DNA of 64,000 nucleotides, taken from the NCBI RefSeq assembly GCF_947492535.1, contig NZ_CANLNH010000014.1, forward strand, positions 55,292 to 119,291, written 5' to 3'. A program made the position numbers and the translations under genes. Origin of the DNA: an uncultured Dokdonia sp. GTDB taxonomy: Bacteria > Bacteroidota > Bacteroidia > Flavobacteriales > Flavobacteriaceae. The notes below the pieces were generated by a model. That model was given only the letters and a program-made list of their open reading frames with translations, ran no database searches and had not been told where the DNA came from. Below are positions 7,810 to 16,185 of the stretch, piece by piece. How positions within the stretch are numbered: position 1 is the first letter of the stretch; the number at the start of each line of letters is the position of its first letter.

Positions 7810-10800
7810 TTATTTGATAATTAATTTATCAATAAATGTTTCTCCATTAGCAGTACTTGCTTTTACTAAATAGATTCCTGTGTTAAGTGTATTAACATCT
7901 ACTTGTAATTGAGAAGTTCCTGCTTGAATATCTATACTTTTCACTTTTTTACCAGTGATATCAAAGATCTCTAATTGCTCAAGGCTATTAGTAGCATCCC
8001 AATTTAATGAGAAACTTGAACTTGTAGGGTTAGGGAACATGCTTACTTGATCAGAAAGTGTGTTCTCTTCAATAGCTAATGTACAGTCAATAGTTACTGT
8101 AGCAGTACACGTTGATGTATTTCCTGCTGTATCAGTTACTGTTATTGTTACTGTATTATTACCATCATCACTACAATCAAAAGTATCTATATCTAATGTT
8201 ACTGTAGTTTCGTTTCCACAGTTATCACCAAATACTCCTTCTTCTGGAATAAAAGCAACATAATCATCTGTCGCACTCCAGCTAGCTGAATTACGTCCAG
8301 GTGTTGCTACTCCAATTGTTCCGTCTATGTTTTCTATACCTTGTGTCGCGTTACCATCTGCAGGTATTGACGCACTGTGTATCTCTACTATGTTAGATCC
8401 TTCAAGTAAATGTACTTGCGAAGTCACTGCATTTGTAGATCCAAAATACGGTACATTATCAAATTCCATAACAAGTGTTCTATTAGGAGCAGTACCAATT
8501 GTTTGATAGCTAATTGATCCTCCTGCAGTTGGGTTTATATCTTCCCATGCAAAAGCAATAAGATTATCTATACCATCAGTTGATGGAAGCACTGGTCCTG
8601 TACAACATCCATTATCTACTCCAGATGAGAATGTGATAAAACCATTTGATGAGATATAAAAGTTTTGATAAGTTTCTCCAAAGAATTCAAAATCAAAACC
8701 TATAGGTAACGCACCAGATACTTGATCATCTCCTAAGCCAACTCCAGTTCCATTGATATCTGCTGGAGCAAATTCTCCAGTTTGATCAACTGTATAATTA
8801 TCTCCTGCTGGGAAATTTGCAATTACATCTCCTGGTGTGATTACGACAACTTCTTGTTCGTCATTTACTTCGATAGTAATGTCTTGACATTCTAAAATTG
8901 GAGTGTCAGAACGCACTTCTATAGTATCTGTATCTGTATTTCCTTCAGAACATTCACTTTCTGCTGTATATGTAACTGTATGTACACCAATTCCAGCTGC
9001 TGCAGGGTCAAATGTATATGTCATACCATTTCCATCGTCAGTTACTCCTGGTCCAGAATAGATTCCTCCTGCTGGTAATCCTCCGTCTAGAACCATTGTT
9101 GCTTCAGATACACAAAATACTGTGTCTGGAGTACTTAATGTTATAGATAAAGAATCAAAAGCTTCTGTTCCATCATTTCTATTATTAGAAGAACCTTGAT
9201 CAGCACTAAAGCCTAAACCTCTTTTTGCAAATGCTTCCCATATGATACATTGGTTTTCACCATTAAAAAGTGCTGCATCTGCTGCTAAGATAGCATCTCT
9301 TCCGTCTACAAATCCTGGGCTACAAGGTTGTAATTTTAAACCTTCAGTAACTAATGCTAATGCAATATTATTACCTCCTGTACCATTATATAAATCTGGA
9401 TCAAATCCATGCTCTTCAATTAATCCCCATGTTACTTCCCATAACATTGCAGCCCAAACAGAACCTAATGGGTGAGGCCCACCAGTACCTTGGATTGAAT
9501 TATATGTTCTAGGATCTTGTGCTAGATCTGTTGTGTAAGGAAAAGCTCTAATTCCAGGTCCATTTTCATCTTGACCAAATAACCAGTTTCCTACAGGGCG
9601 TAAGTCAGTGCTTACGTCATCAGCTTCAATGGTAAGAACTGTTCCATACCAGTCACTCCATCCTTCTCCCATCTGCTCATCGTTAGAAAGACATCCAGAG
9701 TTACCTCCACCACCAGTAAGACGTATTGAAACACCGTGTCCATATTCATGAACTATTACTAAGTTGTCTGTACTTCCATCTCTATTTCCACAAATGAAAT
9801 TAGACATTTCTCCAGAAATACCATCTGGTGGAGTACCGAAGAAAGCATTACAGTTATCTCCAATTTGAGATAATGCATTAACAGAATCATTTCCTAATCC
9901 TCCGTTTCCATAATTATTTACTTGAAAGTTACCACTAGCTTCGTCAAAACCATAACGGTACGTAATATCGTGTATCACGTTACTCCAGTAAAAAAGATTT
10001 GTAATAGCTGCGTCTTCAGACTGGTCACCATTACTGAATACAGGATTGTAAGGGAAATCAAAAACAAGTCCAGCACCACCATCAGGTTGGTACCCATTAT
10101 TATTACCAGCTTCAAATGCATTTACATTATTTCCTTCTGTAACTGTAAATTCTGCTCCATCTGCTCCATCAGTATCATGCCATCCAAAAGGAGATGCAAT
10201 CACATCGTGTGGATCTGATACAATACTACGATCACCTTGTAGTGGAGAAGCAAGTGGTAATGCAAATACATTATATGTTCCATTATCCATAACTGCAGTT
10301 GCAGCTGCGGCAGGTCCCATGTTAAAAGCAGTAGCGGCATCTTTTGAATGGTCATGTGCGTGTCCTGCATCACACTGTATCATCCAGTTATTTCTTGAGA
10401 TAATTAATCCTGTTGTAGCATCAACAAAAAAGTTATACCAATTATTATCATTTACTTCTTGTATAGAAATTTCCCAAGTAGCTACCCATTTACCATTTTC
10501 TAGTTTGCTATATACTAGCTCGGTAGGGATGTCTTTTTTTGAGATACCTCCATTACTAAATAATGTCTTGTCTGGAAAATTACTATTGTTTGGTAATTGC
10601 GTAATAGAAGACGTAATTGAATACTGCATTCTTTCAGCGATACGTTGAATAGCTTCAGTTTGACTAAGAGTAGGTGATACAACTCCAATTTTCTGATCAA
10701 CATCTTTTATAAATGTATGTTGTCCTTTTATTAGATTCCCATTTTTTAGGTGAATGCTACTTTCTGTACCAATTACCTCATGACCATTGTAAGATTGTCT

Positions 10801-11001
10801 GAAGTAAATGTGTAATATCCCACTTTGACTACTTGTATGCTGACTAGTAATTTTATAGTTAGCAATGTCTGTAGGATTTAAATCATTGTTTTGTACTTGT
10901 TGTAACAAATACATAGTCACATCTGATGATTGGCTTTGCGCATTTATTGTAAAAAAGCCCAGACATGCAAGTAGTAGTAATGCGTGTAATTTTTTAAACA
11001 T
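7810..11001 (-). CDS. Secreted M36 (fungalysin-type) metallopeptidase with T9SS sorting domain
   Basis: The 1063-residue product has a Sec signal peptide (residues 1-21), a fungalysin/thermolysin-type propeptide (about 40-190), and the M36 catalytic domain with the zinc motif HEYGH (H418, E419, H422) and the downstream ligand segment EGWSDWYG. C-terminal to the peptidase are beta domains, including one with GFDFEFFGETYQNFYISSNGF and a HYR-like module with TVTDTAGNTSTCTATV, and then a type A T9SS sorting domain (MFPNPTSSSF...DKLIIK). It is an extracellular protease for nutrient proteins. It is monocistronic, with a terminator behind it and a 505-bp upstream region. Confidence 0.9.
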   Translation of the reverse strand: MFKKLHALLLLACLGFFTINAQSQSSDVTMYLLQQVQNNDLNPTDIANYKITSQHTSSQSGILHIYFRQSYNGHEVIGTESSIHLKNGNLIKGQHTFIKDVDQKIGVVSPTLSQTEAIQRIAERMQYSITSSITQLPNNSNFPDKTLFSNGGISKKDIPTELVYSKLENGKWVATWEISIQEVNDNNWYNFFVDATTGLIISRNNWMIQCDAGHAHDHSKDAATAFNMGPAAAATAVMDNGTYNVFALPLASPLQGDRSIVSDPHDVIASPFGWHDTDGADGAEFTVTEGNNVNAFEAGNNNGYQPDGGAGLVFDFPYNPVFSNGDQSEDAAITNLFYWSNVIHDITYRYGFDEASGNFQVNNYGNGGLGNDSVNALSQIGDNCNAFFGTPPDGISGEMSNFICGNRDGSTDNLVIVHEYGHGVSIRLTGGGGNSGCLSNDEQMGEGWSDWYGTVLTIEADDVSTDLRPVGNWLFGQDENGPGIRAFPYTTDLAQDPRTYNSIQGTGGPHPLGSVWAAMLWEVTWGLIEEHGFDPDLYNGTGGNNIALALVTEGLKLQPCSPGFVDGRDAILAADAALFNGENQCIIWEAFAKRGLGFSADQGSSNNRNDGTEAFDSLSITLSTPDTVFCVSEATMVLDGGLPAGGIYSGPGVTDDGNGMTYTFDPAAAGIGVHTVTYTAESECSEGNTDTDTIEVRSDTPILECQDITIEVNDEQEVVVITPGDVIANFPAGDNYTVDQTGEFAPADINGTGVGLGDDQVSGALPIGFDFEFFGETYQNFYISSNGFITFSSGVDNGCCTGPVLPSTDGIDNLIAFAWEDINPTAGGSISYQTIGTAPNRTLVMEFDNVPYFGSTNAVTSQVHLLEGSNIVEIHSASIPADGNATQGIENIDGTIGVATPGRNSASWSATDDYVAFIPEEGVFGDNCGNETTVTLDIDTFDCSDDGNNTVTITVTDTAGNTSTCTATVTIDCTLAIEENTLSDQVSMFPNPTSSSFSLNWDATNSLEQLEIFDITGKKVKSIDIQAGTSQLQVDVNTLNTGIYLVKASTANGETFIDKLIIK

Positions 11002-11506
11002 ATTTTTTAGTGTTTTGCTTTATGCTATTAAAGCGTTTGAGTGATTGATTGAGTGAATAGTTAAAAATGGAATTCTCAATATTTACTATTTTGGAAGCTA
11101 TTATATTATTGAAATACCACATTTATTAATTCCCCTTTAAATGCATTAGTAATAAAAGTTTTAAAAGTAAATTAAAATCTATGCTAATGTGTAAGCTCCG
11201 ATAAAAATTTACTTAGGTTATGTAATTAGTTAGTTATTAAATATTAAACGATAACGAGTTAAAAATAGTTAATATATAAAGATATAACAATTAAAAATTG
11301 AAAAACCCTACCGAGCAAGAGTAAATATTTTTTAAAATACATTTAAATCTCTGAATATCAAATTCTTAAAGGTGTTTTCTTTTTGTTTAAGAAATACTAT
11401 TTATTTTTATACGCTTTCGCGAAAGCGTACTCAAAAAAAATAAAGAGTGTTAATTTTTATGGTCATTACATCATATATTGTATTTTAAATTCATAATATT
11501 GGAGTT
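11002..11506. other. Long AT-rich divergent intergenic region
   Basis: This 505-bp gap lies between the M36 peptidase gene and the divergent 11507 gene. It is very AT-rich and contains one palindrome copy (11413-11426). No small gene with a credible start and family feature was found on either strand. It must hold both promoters, but no clean TTG/TAnnTTTG pair could be assigned. Confidence 0.5.
11413..11426. repeat. GCTTTCGCGAAAGC palindrome, copy 4 (intergenic)
   Basis: Perfect copy, extended to TACGCTTTCGCGAAAGCGTA, 81 bp before the start of the 11507 gene. Confidence 0.95.
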
Positions 11507-11962
11507 ATGTATACATCGAAAAGATTAGAGCACGCTATTACAAAATTGTACACAGCCTTTCACAATAATACACTGCATCCAGAATGTTGTAAATCTTGTG
11601 CAGTAGGTAATATACTTGATAATACAGATGCTTGGAAACATCTTTCTGATGTGCATGGTTCTATAATTTTAAATTATATTGGAAAAGTACATCAAGGCTT
11701 GGGAAGAAAATTTAATGGGTATACACCCCAAGAATTATTACAGATAGAAGCTGTTTTTTTAGAAGCTTGTGGGTATTCCTTGCCACTTACTTATAAAAAT
11801 ATAAAACCTTCTAATCCAGAAGATAAAGAGACTTTATTTCAGGGTCTTTCTGAGACTATTTCTTTTTTATGTAAACTTGATAACATCACTAATGTAATGG
11901 ATTACTCGAAGTTATTTGAGTTTAAAGAAGATCATGCTCCAGTTTATGAGCTAGCTTTTTAA
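11507..11962 (+). CDS. Conserved flavobacterial Cys-rich small protein
   Basis: The 151-residue soluble protein has the motif HPECCKSCAVGN (C27, C28, C31) and lacks a signal peptide or membrane segment. It resembles a family conserved in Flavobacteriaceae that I recall being labelled 'Na+-translocating NADH-quinone reductase subunit F' in databases. That label is not supported here: there is no flavin- or NADH-binding fold and no plant-type ferredoxin Cys pattern. The three clustered Cys could bind metal. Its 3' end overlaps the convergent lipoprotein gene by four bases. Function unknown. Confidence 0.75.
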   Translation: MYTSKRLEHAITKLYTAFHNNTLHPECCKSCAVGNILDNTDAWKHLSDVHGSIILNYIGKVHQGLGRKFNGYTPQELLQIEAVFLEACGYSLPLTYKNIKPSNPEDKETLFQGLSETISFLCKLDNITNVMDYSKLFEFKEDHAPVYELAF

Positions 11963-12567
11963 TTTTTTTCTTTAAGATAGTCTTTATATTCTTTAAGATA
12001 GTTTTCTAGGGCATCACCTACAGCTACTTTTCTCCACAATTCTATATCTTTTTCTATAATTCTAGGATCATAAGATGCATTTATATACTTTTTTATAGAA
12101 GTGATATATCTTTTGTCATTTTTAGGGATTTTTATGATAGATTGTTTACCAGTTATTGCATAATTACCTTCATAAGAAACACAAAATACAAGTACTTGAT
12201 CTCCATTTGAAAGGGTAGTTCCTTCAAAACAATCGGTGGTTATACTTCCTATACTGTTCATATCATTGCCATGTGATTTTGAATCTAAAATCACTTCTTT
12301 TATAGTGATATGGCCTTCTACAGATGTATATATAGCATCTTCAGAAACCTCAGCAGGGTTTTCTATTTTGGTAACCGTGCCTAAAAGTATAAGGCTATAA
12401 CGTGACCCAAAACCAAAGGGTGTAAAATCATTTGCCCAATACATATACCCAAGATCTAATGTGTCTGTTTTTATTACATTAGGTTGGATGTTTTTATGAG
12501 ATTGACATGCTGTGGTAATAAGCAGTGTAAATGCAATCAGTAAAATGGGTGTGTAGAACGTTTTCAT
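11959..12567 (-). CDS. Lipoprotein of unknown function
   Basis: The 202-residue product has a clear lipobox (MKTFYTPILLIAFTLLITTA-C21). The rest is a soluble domain rich in beta strands (YSLILLGTVTKIE, EGHITIKEVIL, NGDQVLVFCVSYEGNYAI), somewhat like an OB-type barrel, followed by C-terminal helices. I do not recognise the family. It overlaps the 3' end of the convergent 11507 gene. An inverted repeat (TACAATAT with ATATTGTA) begins at the start codon and may be regulatory. Confidence 0.7.
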   Translation of the reverse strand: MKTFYTPILLIAFTLLITTACQSHKNIQPNVIKTDTLDLGYMYWANDFTPFGFGSRYSLILLGTVTKIENPAEVSEDAIYTSVEGHITIKEVILDSKSHGNDMNSIGSITTDCFEGTTLSNGDQVLVFCVSYEGNYAITGKQSIIKIPKNDKRYITSIKKYINASYDPRIIEKDIELWRKVAVGDALENYLKEYKDYLKEKN

Positions 12568-12593
12568 ACAATATAATTACTAATCATATTGTA
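12567..12593. promoter_or_regulatory. Inverted repeat at the start of the lipoprotein gene
   Basis: TACAATAT (12567-12574) and ATATTGTA (12586-12593) form a perfect 8-bp dyad with an 11-bp spacer directly upstream of and touching the start codon at 12567. It may be an operator or a 5' leader hairpin; no direct evidence. Confidence 0.35.
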
Positions 12594-12707
12594 AAATACG
12601 AATTAATCTTCCAAAGAACTATTTCTGTAATAGTAAAGATTCGTGTGCTGAGAAAGTATTTGACTTTTAGCTTCTTTCTTAATTGTAGTGCAATAGAGAA
12701 AAGATTT

Positions 12708-12749
12708 TAAAACAAAAATAAGGTCGTATTTATTAAAATAATACGACCT
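12708..12749 (-). terminator. Terminator of the 12763 peptide gene
   Basis: AGGTCGTAT (12721-12729) pairs with ATACGACCT (12741-12749). On the minus strand the hairpin is followed by a T-rich tract. Confidence 0.75.
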
Positions 12750-12762
12750 CACTATTTTGTTA

Positions 12763-12915
12763 CTAGCAATTTGCGCAAACATGAGCACAAGGCCCAGGAT
12801 TTAGACAATCTGCACAAAGTGCTACGCGACCACAATTTGGGTCCCAATTTCCTCCGTCAACTTCTTGTTGTTCTACTTTAGTTAAAACTTTTCCTAGACT
12901 TAATAAATCTTTCAT
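12763..12915 (-). CDS. Gly-Gly leader secreted peptide precursor (Cys-rich)
   Basis: This short 50-codon gene encodes MKDLLSLGKVLTKVEQQEVD-GG followed by a 28-residue core with six Cys spaced in CxxC and CxxxxC steps and ending CANC. The leader shares MKxLxxLGxxLxKxEQxEI/V-GG with the peptides at 12990 and 13390. It looks like a bacteriocin-type double-glycine leader, cut by a C39-peptidase ABC exporter. A 36-bp double-dyad element lies 25 bp before its ATG and a terminator follows its stop. Function could be bacteriocin or signal; no maturation gene is nearby. Seen directly: the ORF, leader similarity and element; function is inferred. Confidence 0.78.
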   Translation of the reverse strand: MKDLLSLGKVLTKVEQQEVDGGNWDPNCGRVALCADCLNPGPCAHVCANC

Positions 12916-12940
12916 AATTTCATTGTTTATAATTACTGAA

Positions 12941-12976
12941 ATCTTGAACTTTTAAAGACACTCAAGATTTATGTCC
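12941..12976 (-). promoter_or_regulatory. Interleaved double-dyad element upstream of the 12763 peptide
   Basis: On the plus strand the element reads TCTTGA (12942-12947) with TCAAGA (12962-12967), interleaved with AGACA (12956-12960) and TGTCC (12972-12976). It is 25 bp upstream of the start codon. Close copies stand before the 13390 and 16186 peptide genes and a variant before the 48244 lipoprotein. Confidence 0.7.
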
Positions 12977-12989
12977 ATTTATTAGCTAA

Positions 12990-13178
12990 TTAGAAGATTC
13001 TACACTCTTCACCAGATCCAAATATATCAGAACATGGTACGCAAATACCTCCTAGAGATGCACATGTAGATGGACAAGATGGACCACAACCACTACCAAT
13101 AAATGGACGACGTGCTCCTTGAATTTCTTTTTGTTCAATTTTACTTAGTACTTTTCCTAATTTTAATAAGTTTTTCAT
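12990..13178 (-). CDS. Secreted peptide precursor with Gly-Ala leader end (Cys-rich)
   Basis: The 62-residue product begins MKNLLKLGKVLSKIEQKEIQ-GA, the same leader as its neighbours except for GA in place of GG at the expected cut site. The core has six Cys, with Cys-Pro-rich segments (CGPSCPSTC, CVPC). It lies between two similar genes and appears to be a member of the same tandem family. The conserved double-dyad element is missing or strongly decayed upstream; only a fragment like TTAGAGACTACCTTAG is seen near 13210. It may be diverging, silent, or read through from 13390. Confidence 0.72.
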   Translation of the reverse strand: MKNLLKLGKVLSKIEQKEIQGARRPFIGSGCGPSCPSTCASLGGICVPCSDIFGSGEECRIF

Positions 13179-13240
13179 GAATTATATTTTTATGGTTAAT
13201 AAAAGAATAGTTAGAGACTACCTTAGTTTTAAAATAAATG

Positions 13241-13343
13241 ATCTACTTAAACACTACTCATTATTTCATTTTACTATGGTCAAATAGTAACAAGCGTACA
13301 ATGAATTATAGATTTGAATTCGTGCAGTGTTTTTTAAGTAGAT
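13241..13343. other. About 100-bp nested inverted repeat between peptide genes
   Basis: ATCTACTTAAACAC (13241-13254) pairs with GTGTTTTTTAAGTAGAT (13327-13343). Inside it TTACTAT and ATAGTAA form a second perfect hairpin around GGTCAA, with weaker pairing between. It could be a terminator region, a structured RNA, or a MITE-like insertion; no target duplication was identified. Confidence 0.4.
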
Positions 13344-13389
13344 GAAGCTATTTAAAAGAGGTCTCTTTAAATGATGTAGGCTTAATAAA

Positions 13390-13602
13390 TTAGTTTAAGC
13401 AACAAACAGATCCATTATGAGTCCCGTAACATACGCTCCCTCCAGGACCTGGAACGGCACATACATTAGTTCCTTCTTGACATAGATATGGAAAACCAAC
13501 ACAGCTTCCCGATGCACAACCAATTGGTCTAAGTCGACCTCCATTAATTTCTTTCTGTTCTTCTTTGCTTAGAATGCTTCCTAAATTTGATAATTTTTTC
13601 AT
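13390..13602 (-). CDS. Gly-Gly leader secreted peptide precursor (Cys-rich)
   Basis: The 70-residue product starts at ATG 13602 with MKKLSNLGSILSKEEQKEIN-GG and continues with a 48-residue core having seven Cys and a Gly-Pro-rich middle (AVPGPGGSVCYG), ending CCLN. I reject the longer frame to 13695 because it reads through the conserved upstream element. The leader matches its neighbours and is typical of double-glycine peptides exported by C39-peptidase transporters. The double-dyad element lies 26 bp upstream. It is the first of three minus-strand peptide genes that diverge from the TPR-AraC regulator at 14096. Confidence 0.8.
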   Translation of the reverse strand: MKKLSNLGSILSKEEQKEINGGRLRPIGCASGSCVGFPYLCQEGTNVCAVPGPGGSVCYGTHNGSVCCLN

Positions 13603-13628
13603 AAGTTTTAGTTTTAATTTTTTTAAAA

Positions 13629-13664
13629 ATCTTGAACATTTAGAGACATTCAAGACGTATGTCT
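13629..13664 (-). promoter_or_regulatory. Interleaved double-dyad element upstream of the 13390 peptide
   Basis: Plus-strand arms are TCTTGAA (13630-13636) with TTCAAGA (13649-13655), and AGACAT (13644-13649) with ATGTCT (13659-13664). The two dyads interlock. The element ends 26 bp from the start codon, as in the other copies. Confidence 0.75.
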
Positions 13665-13762
13665 TTAGTAATTTGTCTAGTTCGTAGTAATACACTAAGT
13701 ACTATCATCTTACACTCAAACTTCATTGTTTTACTAAGAGAATACAAGAAAAATTTACAGGA

Positions 13763-13774
13763 ATTCGCGGAATT
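13763..13774. promoter_or_regulatory. Conserved ATTCRCGGAATT element, first cassette
   Basis: ATTCGCGGAATT is 161 bp before the 13390 peptide start. The sister element ATTCACGGAATT is 163 bp before the 16186 peptide start. The sequence is a small dyad (AATTC/GAATT). Confidence 0.45.
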
Positions 13775-13971
13775 TCAGTATTAAAAATTAAATTTAAGTA
13801 TTTGTTTTTTAGTACTTTATATGTTTTTTAAAAGTGCAGCGTAGTAAGAGGAAAAAAATATCGGAACGGATGTTGTATTCTGTTTTTTTGAGGAAGTAAT
13901 ATCAAATTTTTATAATGTAACCGCTCACTTTTAATATCTTATGTTTTTTAAATATAATTCGAAATGAGTTC

Positions 13972-13985
13972 GCTTTCGCGAAAGC
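13972..13985. repeat. GCTTTCGCGAAAGC palindrome, copy 5 (intergenic)
   Basis: Perfect copy upstream of the first TPR-AraC regulator. Confidence 0.95.
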
Positions 13986-14095
13986 GTATACTAGAAATAT
14001 AGAAGTATTTCTCTTAATAAAGATGTTAAATCTACGTTGTTATGAATGTATCGTTTTGATTTGATTATTTTAGAGAAAAAATGCAATCTCCCTAA

Positions 14096-15823
14096 ATGTG
14101 CACATTTATGTATTTCAATAGCATACGGTTTTTTTTATTTTGGAGCTTATGTTGTTTGTATAGTTGCGTATATGCGCAAGATGGAATATTAGAAATACCT
14201 GATTCTCTCAAAAATAAAACGTATGATTATTTATATACAATGCAGGGACAAAATGTTGAAGACACCATTTCTTCTAAGATGTATCTTAATGCTTGCCTCT
14301 ATAAAGCTACTTTAACTAATGACTCCAAAAATAAGGCAAGAGCATTAAATGAACTTTCCTATTATGTAAAATCTAAAGAAGTTAAATTAGATCTTATACA
14401 GAAGTCTTTAATTGAGAGTCATAGTTTAGATTCTACATATTCTATAGCAGCTTATAATAATTTAGGATTATATTATCTAGATTATTATGATTATGACAAG
14501 GCGCTTACAGAATATCTTAGAGTACTACGTCTTTCTAAAAAATATAAATACAAAACGTATGAAGTTATAGCGACCACTAATATCGCTGAACTTAAAACAA
14601 ATATTGGAAAGCATGAAGAGGCTTTAGAATTATATAAAAAATGTTATGAGATAGAAAAAAACAAGAACCCTATAGAAGATGTAGCCATTGTTGATGTGTC
14701 ATTATATTTAGCAAATTCATTTCGAAATAATAAGAAGTATGACTCAGCTTCCAATTATTATCATTCGGTCATAGATAAAATAGAAAAAAAGTATCCTTAT
14801 TTTTTAAGTATTGCAAAGATAAACGAAGGAGCTAATTTGTTTTATAAAAAGGAATATAAGCAGGCTAAAATTTTATTGGAAGAAGGAGCCTCTCTTATAA
14901 ATACGAACTCTGCGTTTTATTTGAAATATTATATAATATCGCAATTCTACTTAGGGAAAATACATCAATTTTCAGATAATCAACGCGCAATAGATCATTT
15001 TTTAAAAGTAGATTCTTTACTTACAAAAGTAGATATCGTTATTCCCGAGGTAAGAGATACGTATGTATCATTATTAACAGAACATACAAAGAATAATTCT
15101 TATGAAGAACAGTTACATGTGATTAACAAACTCATGAAATTTGATAGTATTAAGAATGCTATTAGAATTAGTATGGGAGAAAAATTAAATGCTGAATTTG
15201 ACACTCCTGAATTATTAAAAAGTAAAGAAATAGTAATTCAAAAATTAGAAAATAAAAATCAGAATCTCAATTTAAAATTTGTCCTTCTACTAATACTGTT
15301 TCTTATCATTACAGGGATTATTATCATTCAATTTAGACGACATAGACTATATAAGTTGCGCTTTGAGAATTTATTAAATGAATCTAATAATACAACTAAA
15401 GAAGTTCCAAAAGTAGACGTAGAAAAAACATTTCAAAATTTGAATATTGATCCCAAAACAGTTTCATTGATTTTAAATAAGCTACAGGTTTTTGAAACAA
15501 AAAAAAGGTTTTTAAAAAATGGAATTACGGTAACATTACTCGCTAAAAAGCTCTCTACAAACACAAAATATTTATCTAGGATTATTAATATTTATAAGGG
15601 AAAAACATTTATTCATTATATCAATGATTTACGTATTGAATACATTTTGGATGAACTAAAAGTCAATACAACACTTCAACGTTATACGATTTTAGGTATT
15701 GCAAAAGAAGCAAGTTTTAACTCTGCTGAATCCTTTACAACTGCTTTTAAGAAAAAAACAGGTATAACCCCTTCATATTATATAAAGAATTTGAAAAAAC
15801 AAAAACTAGTATCTGAAATTTAG
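14096..15823 (+). CDS. Membrane-anchored TPR sensor fused to AraC-type DNA-binding domain (first copy)
   Basis: The 575-residue product has a signal peptide or first membrane helix (residues 9-27, ending YAQ), a helical TPR region (about 60-370; segments NLGLYYLDYYDYDKALTEYL and NIAELKTNIGKHEEALELY), one membrane helix (about 394-414), and a C-terminal AraC-family double helix-turn-helix (about 460-570; TVTLLAKKLSTNTKYLSRII and GIAKEASFNSAESFTTAFKK). Predicted topology puts the TPRs in the periplasm and the HTH in the cytoplasm. An in-frame ATG at 14108 is an equally possible start. It diverges from three leader-peptide genes and is followed after 83 bp by a fourth. It is clearly paralogous to the 16893 protein. 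Peptide sensing is my inference. Confidence 0.85.
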   Translation: MCTFMYFNSIRFFLFWSLCCLYSCVYAQDGILEIPDSLKNKTYDYLYTMQGQNVEDTISSKMYLNACLYKATLTNDSKNKARALNELSYYVKSKEVKLDLIQKSLIESHSLDSTYSIAAYNNLGLYYLDYYDYDKALTEYLRVLRLSKKYKYKTYEVIATTNIAELKTNIGKHEEALELYKKCYEIEKNKNPIEDVAIVDVSLYLANSFRNNKKYDSASNYYHSVIDKIEKKYPYFLSIAKINEGANLFYKKEYKQAKILLEEGASLINTNSAFYLKYYIISQFYLGKIHQFSDNQRAIDHFLKVDSLLTKVDIVIPEVRDTYVSLLTEHTKNNSYEEQLHVINKLMKFDSIKNAIRISMGEKLNAEFDTPELLKSKEIVIQKLENKNQNLNLKFVLLLILFLIITGIIIIQFRRHRLYKLRFENLLNESNNTTKEVPKVDVEKTFQNLNIDPKTVSLILNKLQVFETKKRFLKNGITVTLLAKKLSTNTKYLSRIINIYKGKTFIHYINDLRIEYILDELKVNTTLQRYTILGIAKEASFNSAESFTTAFKKKTGITPSYYIKNLKKQKLVSEI

Positions 15824-15854
15824 TAAAGATTCAGTTAGCGCTGTAAATTATTCT

Positions 15855-15868
15855 AGACATTTATGTCC
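15855..15868 (+). promoter_or_regulatory. AGACAT/ATGTCC dyad upstream of the 15907 peptide
   Basis: AGACAT-TT-ATGTCC lies 38 bp before the 15907 start. It shares the half-sites of the interleaved dyads (AGACAT, ATGTCC) but with a 2-bp spacer. It may bind the same regulator. A TATTTTGTAT segment 3 bp after it resembles the TAATTTTGTAT before the 18655 peptide. Confidence 0.4.
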
Positions 15869-15906
15869 ATTATTTTGTATCTTGATAGTTCTAATTCAAA
15901 AAAACA

Positions 15907-16074
15907 ATGAAAAAATTAAAAAAACTACGTTTTGATAAATTAACTATTTCAAAACTCACAAGTTCAGATGTAATTATGGGTGGTTCTGGTATTTGCGGAG
16001 GAAGAAGTCGTCCATATCATTGTCCTCCAACTAATAATAATTGTCCAGGAAGTACTCCAGCTAACGGTTGTTAA
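15907..16074 (+). CDS. RiPP-type precursor peptide, KLxxxKLTISKL...GG leader
   Basis: This 55-residue peptide gene encodes MKKLKKLRFDKLTISKLTS followed by SDVIMGG and a 29-residue core with four Cys (ending PANGC). The basic leader with a TIS motif and terminal GG resembles the Bacteroidota precursor class annotated as class I lanthipeptide or TIGR04149-type RiPP. The core also has Ser/Thr that could be dehydrated. It follows the first TPR-AraC regulator by 83 bp on the same strand. The peptide at 18655 holds the same position behind the second regulator and shares GGSG after the leader. No modifying enzyme is in the window. Confidence 0.8.
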   Translation: MKKLKKLRFDKLTISKLTSSDVIMGGSGICGGRSRPYHCPPTNNNCPGSTPANGC

Positions 16075-16130
16075 TATCCATATCATATATTCTTTTAAAT
16101 AATAAAAGAATCATATGGTACATTTAAAAT

Positions 16131-16156
16131 GGGTCTGCTTTGTATGAAGCAGACCC
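16131..16156 (-). terminator. Terminator of the 16186 peptide gene
   Basis: GGGTCTGCTT (16131-16140) pairs with AAGCAGACCC (16147-16156). On the minus strand the hairpin is followed by ATTTTAAAT. It may also slow transcription leaving the plus-strand 15907 gene. Confidence 0.75.
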
Positions 16157-16185
16157 AAATAAATAGTAAACGTTACTTCTCTTAC

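Larger units (their letters stand above)
13603..14095. other. Divergent regulatory region between peptide genes and first TPR-AraC regulator
   Basis: This 493-bp region holds, from left to right, the double-dyad element (13629-13664), the dyad AATTCGCGGAATT (13762-13774), a GCTTTCGCGAAAGC copy (13972-13985) and an inverted repeat AGAAATA/TATTTCT (13993-14012). No further gene was seen. The matching region of the second cassette (16411-16892) shares the first two elements at the same spacing. Confidence 0.6.

Noticed and set aside
10319..10648. 109-codon plus-strand ORF opposite the M36 peptidase gene
   Set aside because: Antisense frame of a conserved gene with no independent start, domain or spacing support.
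12603..12788. 61-codon minus-strand ORF beside the peptide genes
   Set aside because: It overlaps the terminator and the 3' end of the well-supported 12763 peptide gene in another frame and has no leader or family feature.
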